Origin: Parastagonospora avenae f. sp. tritici 18332-5
Lineage: Eukaryota > Ascomycota > Dothideomycetes > Pleosporales > Phaeosphaeriaceae
Assembly: GCA_022559985.1 (NCBI GenBank)
Contig: JAFJTR010000002.1
Location: 620,001-684,000, forward strand
Length of the DNA stretch: 64,000 nt
Direction: 5' to 3'
Part shown: positions 22,160 through 33,100 of the stretch, one piece after another
Layout of the letters: every line of letters starts with the position of its first letter
How positions within the stretch are numbered: position 1 is the first letter of the stretch
Notes under the pieces: model-generated
Database searches by the model: none
What the model saw: only the letters and a program-made list of their open reading frames with translations
What the model was told of the DNA's origin: nothing
Translations under genes and position numbers: made by a program

Positions 22160-23346
22160 CTATTCATCCTTCAAGGACACGTACCACTCCGCAATCTCCT
22201 TCACACACTCCTCGAACCCTTTCATCGGCACACCTGACAAGAGCCTCTTTTCTGTCTCAACAGAATCGACACGATACGGCATGTTGATAGGCACTTTACT
22301 CCTGCCCACTTTAAGCACACCTTCTTTCACCTCTTTCGCAAACTCCTTCTCAACCATTTCAGCAACTTTAGCCCATATCGTCTCGCCATCAGTCCCTTCT
22401 TCCGAGGTCGCAGCAGCGATGTACCATGCTGGCAAATCGTCGCTGTGCCACTTCTCATCGTCCAAAGCATTGATATGGATGGTGGCGCATTCCCGCACAT
22501 GCACGAATCCGAATGCGTAGCGCGGTTTCATGTCGTCGAATAGAAGAGCTTTGGTCTGGCGGTCAATGTGCTTGACGGCTTGAGAGCGTGTAGTGACGAA
22601 CTCCGATGGGCCGATCACGGTTCCGGGAATGACTTGAGCGATGCTAAAGGGCAGCGTTTCGCTGAGTTGTAGGTCGTTCAGGTATTTCATACATTGCGAC
22701 TTTGCTGCGCAGTACGCTTGATGTGAGGATTTGAGTGGTGGGTGATATGTCAGTGATGCCTCATTGACTTCGACTTGTTCTGATGGTCAACTGTTAGCTT
22801 GCGACTCTGCTGGACTCAATTGGAGGAGACGCACCATTCAGGACTTTTTCCATCCTATTGCCATATGTGTCGCCAACTTCTGAATCGACCAGACCCGCGC
22901 CGGCTTGCGTGAAGACAATATGCTTGACAGTGCAAGACTTCTTAGCGGCTTCAATCACATTACTAGTCGACCTGATGAATGGTGTGTATATTTGGTCATC
23001 CGGATGAAGGTGCTGAATTGTCAGCCGTGTTTACGCTGTCTATACGAACTGCCTTTCAACGTACTGGCATAGGCCATGCACCCGCGATATGTACCACATA
23101 TTGTACACCAGCGAGAGCCTCATCATATGCGTTCTCCGCGGCGTTGTCTGAAACAATTGCGCATTCGAGGCGATCCAGATGGCGGTATTGTTGAATTGAC
23201 GGCCCTGATTTAATAGTGTTGAAAGCATCTTCGCGTCGTACGACGCAGCGAACGCGATAACTCTTACTCAGTGCGTCAAGCACACATGCATATCCAATTG
23301 TCCCATTTGCGCCAGTAATCTTATACTTCGTCAGTAAAGCTTCCAT
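22160..23346 (-). CDS. extended SDR, NAD(P)-dependent epimerase/dihydroflavonol-reductase-like
   Basis: Three exons, 23065-23346, 22835-23012 and 22160-22779, give 359 residues with clean GT-AG joins. The Rossmann signature TGANGTIG is near residue 12, followed by VRRED, a VVHIAGAW active-site strand, and the catalytic YCAAK (YxxxK) created in exon 3. This fits the aldehyde/dihydroflavonol-4-reductase branch of extended SDRs. It would reduce a carbonyl with NADPH; the substrate is unknown. The gene is complete and borders the decayed F-box copy on its 3' side. Confidence 0.85.
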
Positions 23347-23875
23347 GGAGAGGCACGTTCTTTGGTTCTCACGGCTACGATTCCCCGCTCGGGTTGCTCA
23401 GCTGACATTGTGGTTTCGGATGCTCCTTTCTTGATGAAGGTAGTTTCTGCGATGATTGAGCATCGTCGCAATTGATAAGGAGACCATGATTTTGACTAAG
23501 CTTACAGTAGGGCGTGCGGCTTAACCGTGGGTCCAAAAGGTCCTGCACTTTCCGGCAAATCGCTTGATTAGCCCCACGTCTTCGGCTCTTCCCCGCGTTC
23601 ACGAATGGATCATCTTCGACAACACTAAGATACTCCCATCACATTGTGCGTTTAACACATCTTGCATGATCCACATCAACGTTGAAGTAAAAAGTCTGAT
23701 AATTGTGAGGGACAAGACATTCTATTCTTGAAGAGCTTTCTGAGGCAATCGAGATTTCGTGTACCACTTCCAACGACTTGGAGCGATCCAAATCCCAAAT
23801 CCGTCCATATCTTTGATGTACTATCATAAATGAAGAACTTTTGCCATCTACTCAATCATCACATACGTCAATGAA
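23347..23875. other. intergenic
   Basis: About 530 bases carrying the SDR promoter and the 3' flank of the sulfide oxidoreductase gene. No other signal seen. Confidence 0.4.
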
Positions 23876-25219
23876 TCAACGGATCAACCCCTTCGGACCG
23901 CCCCACCTACCTTCAACATGGTACTTGCCATATACCCAAGGGAAGAAATCTTTCTTGAGATTGTAGAACGCCCGCCTCGGGACTCCCTGGTCGATACCCA
24001 ACCACTCCTTGAACGTCTCCTTCGGTACACCGCCGTACTTGAACTCCGCCAATAGCACCTTGTTTTCGCCCGTCAGCAGCGGACATGAGGTATAGCCATC
24101 ATATGTGGCCTCGACTTCTTTGCCTTCGCAGGCTGCGAGCAAGTTCGAAACAAGAAGAGGTGCCTGCGCAGTAATGGCTGCGACAGTCTTGGATGTCGGG
24201 AGTGATGACGCATCACCTAGAGACCAGATGTTGGGGTAAGTTTTGTGTTGCAGAGTAGCGTCATTTACATCGACGTAGCCAGCGGCATTGGCGATACCAC
24301 TTTCTGCGACGAATGCGTGAGGTTTGTTCTTTGGTGACACATGCAGGAAGTCGAAGTGCTTCTTGGCTTGAGACTTATCCGGGCGCGTGAAGATCGCTGT
24401 TTGGCCTTCAATGGCAGTCAGGTCGTGTTCGAATAGCCCTTCTACGCCCCTCTCCACACGCAGCTCCTCGAGCTTAGCGCTGTATTTTGGCACACCGAAC
24501 ATGCTTGGAAGACCTGTAGCAAATGAGATGTTGATACGCGATGCTGAGCCAGGACTGTAAAATTCTGCGTTCCTCCAATAATCGAGAGCGAGCCACATAA
24601 TCTTCTGCGGCGCGCCGGCACACTTGACGACTCCGGCAGGTTGAGTAAACAAGGCATCGCCTCTCTTGAAATCCTTGATGTTGCGGAAGGCTTTGTCGCA
24701 GGTGTCGTAGTTATAGATGGACGAGACCAGAGAATTCGGGTTGCCCATAGCTTCAGGTAGGCCTTTTACACTGCCATAATCGACAGTGATACCAGGCGCA
24801 ACCACCAGGTGCTCATAGTCGATTTTATCCCCGTCACCAAGAGTGAGAGAATTCTCCTTGGGCGAAATGGCGCCTACGCTCTTGTTGTAGAATTTGAACT
24901 TCGGGTGTATCAAACTGTCAAGAGGGGTTCTGAGGTCTTCCTTTTTCTTCAAACCACCCCCTACAAGAGTCCAACCTGGCTGATAGTGATGCCATTGCGC
25001 TGGGTCGACAATGGCGATGTCGTTTTGAGTGAAATTGCCTTTTCGTAGAAGTTGATGACTGAGAGCGATACCGGCGGAACCGCCTCCAATTACGACGATT
25101 TTGTGACTGCGCGCAGCATGGTCTATGGGTGATAGTGTCGCAAGGCCTCGGCGGATTTGGGTAGCAGGCCGCAAGATACGCGGGCGTTGTGCGCGCAGCG
25201 CTGTGCGGGTGGAGATCAT
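23876..25219 (-). CDS. sulfide:quinone oxidoreductase, mitochondrial
   Basis: Intronless, 447 residues. The Arg/Ser-rich N-terminus looks like a mitochondrial presequence. FAD-binding KIVVIGGGSAGIALS starts at about residue 40. WHHYQPGWTLVGGG and VVAPGI are typical of the family. The redox cysteines appear as VVKCAGAPQKIMW (Cys about 200) and GYTSCPLLTGENKVL. The C-terminus has FFPWVYGKYHVEGRW. The enzyme oxidises H2S to sulfane sulfur and passes electrons to ubiquinone at the inner membrane. It is head-to-head with the persulfide dioxygenase gene, the next enzyme in the pathway. The fission yeast relative is hmt2. No defect seen. Confidence 0.93.
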   Translation of the reverse strand: MISTRTALRAQRPRILRPATQIRRGLATLSPIDHAARSHKIVVIGGGSAGIALSHQLLRKGNFTQNDIAIVDPAQWHHYQPGWTLVGGGLKKKEDLRTPLDSLIHPKFKFYNKSVGAISPKENSLTLGDGDKIDYEHLVVAPGITVDYGSVKGLPEAMGNPNSLVSSIYNYDTCDKAFRNIKDFKRGDALFTQPAGVVKCAGAPQKIMWLALDYWRNAEFYSPGSASRINISFATGLPSMFGVPKYSAKLEELRVERGVEGLFEHDLTAIEGQTAIFTRPDKSQAKKHFDFLHVSPKNKPHAFVAESGIANAAGYVDVNDATLQHKTYPNIWSLGDASSLPTSKTVAAITAQAPLLVSNLLAACEGKEVEATYDGYTSCPLLTGENKVLLAEFKYGGVPKETFKEWLGIDQGVPRRAFYNLKKDFFPWVYGKYHVEGRWGGPKGLIR

Positions 25220-25688
25220 GATTGGTCCTTGGTTCCGAGACGATCAAATGAGATGAGTGGAGGAGAAGACGAGCGTGACTAAGTTGGTAGGTTTGCCGCT
25301 AGCGCGAGTTGAAATAAGCGGCATCACCGGACGCTCAGCTTGATTTCCTTTCCTTTATAACGAACAACGGGTACCTATTCTGAAATCTGTTGATACTCTC
25401 GTGATTGCGCGTGGGCAATGCGTTGTGTTGCGCGCATGTTTTGAGCCCCACTTTCGGCGAAGTGAGATGACATTTCGAGCTGACATGTACAGGGGTACAT
25501 CGGCGACCTCTTCACTACCTAACTATGAAATGCTCGTGATTGGCCGGCATCATCAAGAGCCCGACGAGCTCTCAAGTTAGAAAAAGATATGAGGATTGGT
25601 CGGCACCCAAGCGTTTTTTCCTATTTGGCGCATAGCATCTTTGCGAACTTTTCCATTGTTGTACTTTTCCAATACTTGACTTTCTGAG
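25220..25688. promoter_or_regulatory. shared divergent promoter of the sulfide-oxidation pair
   Basis: 469 bases separate the two start codons of sulfide:quinone oxidoreductase (minus) and persulfide dioxygenase (plus). Such head-to-head spacing suggests co-regulation. I see no unmistakable operator. Confidence 0.55.
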
Positions 25689-26908
25689 ATGATCAAGACA
25701 ACCAGAAGGATCTTGAGTACCACAAGCATTACAAGATCACCAATCCGAGCCTTCCAGAGTTCCATCATTGGGTACTCAAATACATCCAGTCGAACCATGA
25801 GCCACATCACATCAAAGTCTCGCAGTCCAGCCACTGGACGATCAGCACAGAAAAAATCGTCCCTCCTAACCAGAGCACCCCTTCGCCAATCAGCCCACAA
25901 CCATCCTCTACCCGCAAACATACCCAAGACCAACATTGTCACTACGAATGAATTCTTCGATCCCAAAATCCACAGCATCTACGATCTCGCAACAGGAACA
26001 TGGCAATACCTTGTCGCCGACCCGTCCACCCTCCACGCCATCATTATCGACTCAGTGCTCGACTACGATGCCACAACACGAATCATCAGCATCAAGACCG
26101 CAGAATCGCTCTTGTCTCTCATCAAAGTGCAGAACTACACCATTGACAAGATCCTCGAGACGCACATCCACGCCGACCACTTAACCGCAGCGTCGTATTT
26201 GCAGAACAGACTTGCCGAGAAGCAGGAGTTTAAACCGCGTATAGGCATTGGTAAAAGAATTACACAGGTGCAGGAACTGTTTGCGAAGAAATATGGAATT
26301 GCCAGGGAGGTTTATGAAGATGTATTCGACGATCTATTCGAAGATGATGAACAATTCACAATTGGCGAGATGGTGGTGAAGGTTATGCATCTCCCTGGCC
26401 ATACGCCGGACCATGTTGGATACGTGGTTGGAAGTAAGATCCCCTAACTTTACTATTCCAGCGCCCGACCCGCTGACAAGTGACGTGGTCCTGTCTAGAT
26501 AACGTCTTCTGCGGCGACTCCCTATTCCATCCCACCATCGGCACCGCACGCTGCGACTTCCCCGGCGGCGATGCCAGTCATCTATACGCTTCGGCGCAGA
26601 AATTGCTCCAGATGCCTGGCCATGTGAGGATCTACACAGGACATGATTACTTGTCCAACGGGCGCGACACGCCCGTCCCTTGGATGAGTGTGCGAGATCA
26701 CAAGGAGCAAAACCCTTGGGTCAGTCCGTCGATTTCAGAGCACAACTTCGTCGCGAAGCGTCAGGAGCGCGACAGTGCATTGAAAGAACCCAGACTACTA
26801 CAAGAGAGTTTGCAGGTAAATGTGCGAGCTGGGAGACTTCCGAGGCAGTCGAGCGGAGGACAAAGGACGCTGCGTCTCCCAATGAAGGTAGGAAGTGAAG
26901 ATTGGTAG
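25689..26908 (+). CDS. persulfide dioxygenase (ETHE1-like), metallo-beta-lactamase fold
   Basis: Two exons, 25689-26433 and 26499-26908, 384 residues. A Ser/Arg/Thr-rich presequence of about 80 residues suggests mitochondrial import. The iron site motifs are present: ETHIHADHLTAASY (HxHxDH, about residues 158-164), LPGHTPDHVGY, FCGDSLF directly after the intron, and YTGHDYLSNGRD. ARCDFPGGDA is characteristic of the ETHE1/BLH group. The enzyme oxidises glutathione persulfide to sulfite. The tail after about residue 330 (VRAGRLP and following) ends in an unusual GSEDW. The pairing with the neighbouring sulfide oxidoreductase supports the assignment. Confidence 0.9.
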
Positions 26909-28133
26909 AAAGCAAAAGAAACAGCCTCCAATATGAGAGTCGCACAACCCTGCAAGAGGTAGACCGATAGGACAGAAGCCCTAACATTGAAATACATATG
27001 GCAGTGACCCGGGATTGAATTAGTCGTTTTGGTATAAGTTAGCATTCTTTTTTTTGTGCAAACCGACCACGTCATTCCAGGTCTAATGAGACGATCTTGA
27101 TTATTGCGATTCACAAATACAGTGATTAGGACGGGGTGGTTGTGGGACAGGGATGAGCGGTGGACAATTGTGAGGGCAGGGAAAAGGGCCAACCCGCCCG
27201 ACGTCGTTTGCGAGGATATGAGAATATTCTGTGTTAAGCTCGGTCAACACATGAAACTAAAGCCACCGCGACGCCGATATAGGCGTAACAAACGCACATG
27301 CTCCACTTATCAAGACGTTCTGCTGCGCGCAGCCGAACGTGCCATGCCTCAATACCGGCAGCGCAGTCCTATCCGCTATCTTTACCTGAGCACACCCAAC
27401 ACCAACTTTGCGCGAAACCAATGCCCTTGTAACACCAACACCGCCTCTCGATCACTGCGTAAAGCAAGTCACATACACGCAACACCCAGCCGACGGGCAA
27501 TTGCACCGGTAATCGAGGAGCCGCAAGCATTACCCACTTCAATAGCATTGATCGCTGTCAATCACATGCCCTCGAGCGTCTCAATAATACCACCTGGCAT
27601 GAACGAGGCTAGAGAGGTAAAGTTGCTCTGGGAGAAGTGTAGTAGGACGTTGAGCAAGCGGTGTGATGGGCGCAAAGCCCGAAACTTCGGAGTTTGGTCA
27701 GCTTCATGTGAGAATGTGATCCAGACTCATCACGTAGGTAAGCCTGTATATCCGCATGACTATTTTGGTTGGTAGGATGTTTGCAGTATCTGTTGGTCGC
27801 CGATGTAAACGGCGACTTCGGGTCATCTCTCCGAAGAGCCGACGACGGTGCGATTGAACATCAGGAGACAGTTGAATGAATGACAAGGCATGGGTGGATC
27901 AATGTAAAACATTATGTCCATAATTGATGATGTGAAAAACATAGGTCCCATGGTGGCTAGACCAGAACACACACTCGGTACCTCCCATCTTGCCTCGCAG
28001 GCAAAAGCTCGTCATCAGACTGCCTCCACTTCAATGTACTGCTCGTACCGCAACTCCTCAATGCGCCTTACTTCAACTCTTACTTGGAATTATGATGCGG
28101 TCAATTTTTTTCATGAACGTATGCCAAATCTCC
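26909..28133. other. intergenic, about 1.2 kb
   Basis: A 223-codon frame (27104-27775, starting at TTG) is Arg-rich, lacks any motif and is probably chance. I see no other coding or RNA signal. Confidence 0.45.
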
Positions 28134-29275
28134 TTAATGACCACCAGTAGTAGGAAGCTGCAAGGACCATTAGCTTGAATCAGACATCAACTTTCGAGTA
28201 GGACAACTTACACCAAGGTACACCTTGAACGAGTCATAAATGAGCCATTGGAACGCCGTCAAAGTACCAATCATGAAGATACGAACCGGCAGTCCGTTCC
28301 ACAGACCGCCGAATCCAATTTTGCCATAGATCCTGCCGATAGCTTGGCCCGCGCCCTCTCCCGCCTTACGGTCGCTGTTGAGTTTCGACACCATAACATC
28401 TGCTTACAATCAGCAATCACCCAATGTCAAAAGAAATAGGGACACGACATACCGGCCGGATGCGACACAACCGCACAAAAAATACCTGCGATATACCCAC
28501 CCGCAAACGACACCCCCGTCTGCTGCAACGCATTAAAGCTATCCTTGGGCTTTCCCAAGAACCCATAAATCCTCGACACCGTCTCTTCAAACGTCGCAAA
28601 CTTGACCATCGTATACGGAATCTGCCTTGCCCATAGCGGATATAAGCCCTTGTAAAGGCCTCCCACGCCCTCCTCCCGAATAACCTTCGCCCATCCTTCC
28701 CTCAAATTATTCGCAAACGGAGGCAGCGTAGTTTGCATGCGCACCTTGATCGCTTCCATGGGACACAGCGCGAGATCAGCCAGGAATTCTGCGGACGCCG
28801 AGGCCGCGAGGAAAACGACTTGTTTGGGAACATTGGGCGCGAGCTTCTCGCCGTAGAGGTACTTGAAGACCTCGTAGAAGCCATATTTCCCCGCGCCTTG
28901 GAACGAGTATCCGATGAAGGTGGGGGACCAGCCGAAGAAGACGCCGCGCAGGCCTTCTTTGGAGTAGATCATTTTCCAGGCTTGTGAGTTGGATTTGTAG
29001 AGCGAGGAATCGACTTGGCGCCGGCATTTCACCTGGGAGGGGCGTTAGCTATGTTGAAGCTGGGTGTGGGTTTCTGAGGCTCTGGATTGGGGTTGAAGGT
29101 GTAGGGGAGCTCCGATTGTTGGTATTGATAGCAAACTCACCAAATCCAACGGCGTAACCATAGTATGCGTAGGTCCACAAGCAATAATACCACCGAGCGT
29201 GCAAGCCGCGAAGTAATTTGCCGAGAAGAGCTCAATCTTCTTTTGCGGCTTCATTGCGCCAAGTTTGTCGGCCAT
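28134..29275 (-). CDS. MIR1: mitochondrial phosphate carrier
   Basis: Four exons, 29141-29275, 28453-29032, 28212-28399 and a 24-nt last exon 28134-28157, 308 residues. Three repeats of the mitochondrial carrier family are visible: TPLDLVKCRRQVD (spliced across intron 1), CPMEAIKVRMQTT, and SHPADVMVSKLN (across intron 2). GWSPTFIGYSFQGAGKYGFYE is the phosphate-carrier signature. The last exon restores the conserved ending LPTTGGH; without it the frame would end in an unrelated tail. The protein imports phosphate into the matrix with protons. Confidence 0.93.
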
Positions 29276-30109
29276 TGTGAAAACGCGTGTAGGATTGCTG
29301 CTACCGGAGCGCTCGTTTTGCAAGAATCAAGGGTATAAAACGCCGATTGAGAGGAGATTAGAGAAAAGTACAATCTTTTGAGGGATGAAGGGAAGTTTTG
29401 AGAAGTGTTGGACAATGACGAGGCGGTCCGGCGCGGATCCCTGTCCGCTGCAATCCGTAAATATGACGTCGTTTCGCTTATCTCGACGCGCTAGTGCGCT
29501 GATGAAGCTTGATTGCGCTTATCTAAGTCGCGACGATGAGCTTTCGTTGGCTTCGATATCAGACTATATAGTCCGTTTGCTTACATGCATACAAGCTTCA
29601 CGAGCGTGTCGTATGCTTCTCGGAATAGTGCGCAGATTTCACGCAGCAAATGCAAACACGAATGTAGGTGCAAAAGAATACCATTCGTGATATCTATGTA
29701 GCCACCAAAGAATGATCATGATCGTTTTGAGTCATAGCAAATGCTGCATTCCAAATCTGTCGTCAGAGTCGTCCATGCATCGTCATTCCTCAAAAGCCCC
29801 TTTGCGCCCTCGCTATGCCATCAAGATATGTATGTGAAGCGGCTCGAAATCGGAAGCCAAAGCCCAAACACCATGACCATGCCTCTCCTAGTTCACCATT
29901 GCCCAGAAACACCGCAAGCCGCTATGATTGTATCGTATGCGATAGTACCGCCAACTCCAGATGATTAAAGAAAAGGGTTTAAAAATGTAACGTTCGGCGA
30001 TCAGCCACTCAAAGACTGGCGATTTAGCCGCACAGAAGTTCAGAGAGACGGTGTTGAATTGCGAGCTTGTATGGGCGTGCTGCAAGAGTATGTCAACACA
30101 GGCCCATTC
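29276..30109. other. intergenic
   Basis: About 830 bases upstream of the phosphate carrier and downstream of the deubiquitinase. Nothing recognised. Confidence 0.4.
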
Positions 30110-33100
30110 TCAATTGTCAAGCAGGTCGTTAGCATCATCAGACTCACTGCCGTAATCTGACTGTTCAAATGCATCGCCCTGAGACATTGGCGTACCAACA
30201 TCATGAGGCCACGATGGCAACCCAGCCTCAACCTCTTGCTGGAATAGACCGATCAAAGCAGCGTCGTTGACGTGCTGGAATTGTTTCGCCTCAGGCTCTT
30301 CATTCTGGGACAGCAGATAGAGCTGCTCGACTAGCAATCGGCCTGTGTCGATTAGGGGAACCATGTCCAAGCGATGGCGGCCGACGTCTCTCTCGTACAC
30401 GAATTTGTGCGTCACCTCCGAAAGGAGTTCGCGTGCCGATTTGTACTTGATGGCAATCGTCTCCAAAGCCATGGCTTCTTTCGTCCCGTAGAGCTTCTGG
30501 AAAAATATGTTCGTGGATTTGCGCACTCGGTCTTCTTCGTGACAAAGCAGGGCGATACCATATGCGTTACTGCGCTGCATCAAACAGTGATAGAAAGCGT
30601 GAGGGTGCTTGTGATAGAAGAACTCCCGGTTTTCAGCTGTCAAAAGACCAAAGAATAGCCCTAAAACTGCGTCCCCGCTCGGTAAACGATCTTCAGCGGC
30701 TCGTTTGGGTGACGCGACCATCTTCACAACGGTGTTGATAGTTGTGATGATCCTCTCTGAAATCGCAGACGCTTCGCACAGAGGTAGCGCCGCTTGAATG
30801 TAAGCGTCACAAAACGGAGGTTCCATCTGAATTCCTTCGATTATGGTTCGACCCATATCTGACTGCAATTTAGCGTTGCGTGATTCGAGTATCCACTTGA
30901 TGATGTCGCCAGGGTAGAAGTGATCTGTCTTTGAGTCGTCGAACACTTCCAGGATCTTGTCAATGATCGCGATGGCTTTGATGTCATCCGACCAGTACAT
31001 TACCGCCGCCGTCTCTCGTATGGATAGAGGGAACTTCATTCGCTCACGATCGAAAGTGGGCAGTCTGTCGTGAATGTCGTTATCGTTGAGAACATCCAGA
31101 TTCAGATCCATTTGGGAGAGCATCTTCCATACGAAGCATATCAGCCTATTGAAGATGCTCCGTCTCTTGTCCATGACCCTTGCCAGTTCAGGGCAGTCAT
31201 CCCTAGATGGTTTGTGGGTGTGCATGCAAAAGAGCTTTAGGCAGAACTGGAGCAGGCCTTCATTTAGCAATACTGATGTTTCAAGGAGACCCATTTCGGC
31301 GATTTGAGTCAACAACAGGTAAAAGTCTTCCCAGCCGCGAGTGCTCTCATATGACTCGTCCGCAGTGATGCGTAGCCTTCGAATCAAGACCACGAGAACG
31401 CCATCAACAGGGGTGGATGAATCAACCTCCATATCGCTGTCGGAGGAATCTGATTCGTAAGCTGTCGGGTCCTGCTCGCGAAGAGCTTTTAGGCTGTCGA
31501 TGAGTAGTGCCCTCGTTTGTGATCGAAGCTTGGGATGCGTGCATTTGATGAGGATGTTGGTTATCGCAGAATCGCTCTTTGCTAGCCACCGCAGTACGAT
31601 ACTGCAGCACGAAGAGCATGAAACCATGGCCCGACGGACATGAAGAATCAGCTCCGATGAGATCTCGGAGTCAAGTTGACGCCAGGCTATGAGCCCCAGA
31701 TGGGAAAGCACAATAGAGAGCCCACGGGCCTCCTGATCATGATCTTCTGAGCACACTCCATGACTGATCGTCCGTGCTACACTGTGAAGCTGCCGGACAA
31801 ATTTCGCATGAGCTGGATCATACTGGCTATACTCCCGGAGAAATTGTTCGTTGTTAGAGTTAATCTCTTCCTGGAAAAGTTTTGGTATGGCAATCTGTGG
31901 ATTACGGTTCGTAGACGTGGTTGCCCAACGCTGTTGGTCCTCATCAACAGCAGATCTGCGCTGGTAAAAGAGCATGTAGGCAGAGAACTGCTTGATCTGG
32001 CGATTGTAGCCCTCGCCTTCGGTGAAACCTCCAAAGGTTCTCTCGGCGATCTCAGCGGGATCGAATGGCGTGACCTCGCTGTCGTTGAACTCTACCCAGG
32101 TTGGTGTTTTACTTTCCGACGAACAAGGACGCTGCCGAATGTAAGAATAGTAGTGCCCGTTCTCGCAGGTGCCTGTGTGTACGAGGACGCCAACAAGATC
32201 AAAAATGTCTTCTTCGCGAGGTTTTTCCGGATCAGCCAGATGGTCGAACTTGTATGGACTAATGTCTAGTGTTTCCGGAAACGCGAAGTGGTCGTAAATC
32301 TTTCTTCTGCTGAAGTCATTCAAGTCGAACTCGAATCTCTTGAGGTGAAAGATCAAATTGTCGGGCGCATCCTTGAGGCAAGTTCTGTGGGTATTAGCAA
32401 TTAAGCAACATCAGACTTTAGCGCAGACATACCTCTTGACAGCATTCACAAACTTTCCGTCGCACGATTCGCACTTGTACTTGTTGTCACCTTCCATGAC
32501 ATCGCCTTCGACGTAAGCCTGGAGACTCTCTTGTAAATTGACTTTGCCTGCAATGTCGCATTGCACAGCGAAGAATGGCTCGACGCGTTCGGAGACATGT
32601 TTGCATTCTTTAGACTTGATCTGGTTCATAGTCTGGCCCCCATAGAAGGCCCGAAACTGCGACTTGTGTTCCTGCTTGAACATCTGAGCCTCCCATTGAT
32701 CGAAAAGTAGGTTGTAAAACTCGTCGGCGTCCATCTGAACGGCGATGTCGATGGGCGTTTTGTCGAGGCTCTTTACGCAACCTGCAAAGTCTCGTGGATC
32801 TGTCCATTTCCGGAAAGAGTTCTGCATCTGCGCAAAGAGTCTCTGCGTCTCGAATAAGAGCCTCTGATTTCCAAAGCCTTCGTTGACTTGAAGGTTGAGG
32901 ACGAATTGCCGGAAGTTCAAGTTCATAAACAGCTGGGTGAGGAGCGAGTTCATGTAGCAGATGGCACGTGGGTTGTAGAGACCCACATAACCCGTAGGGG
33001 ACCTGATCTCCATGGAACGATTGACCACACTGGTAGTAAGCATGAGCTCAACGTCCTCTTGCTCCACCTCTCCAACAAGCTGAAGCAGTATCTGGTATGT

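Noticed and set aside
27104..27775. 223-codon open frame on the plus strand
   Set aside because: Starts at TTG, Arg-rich, no domain, no splice partners and no promoter sign. Likely chance.
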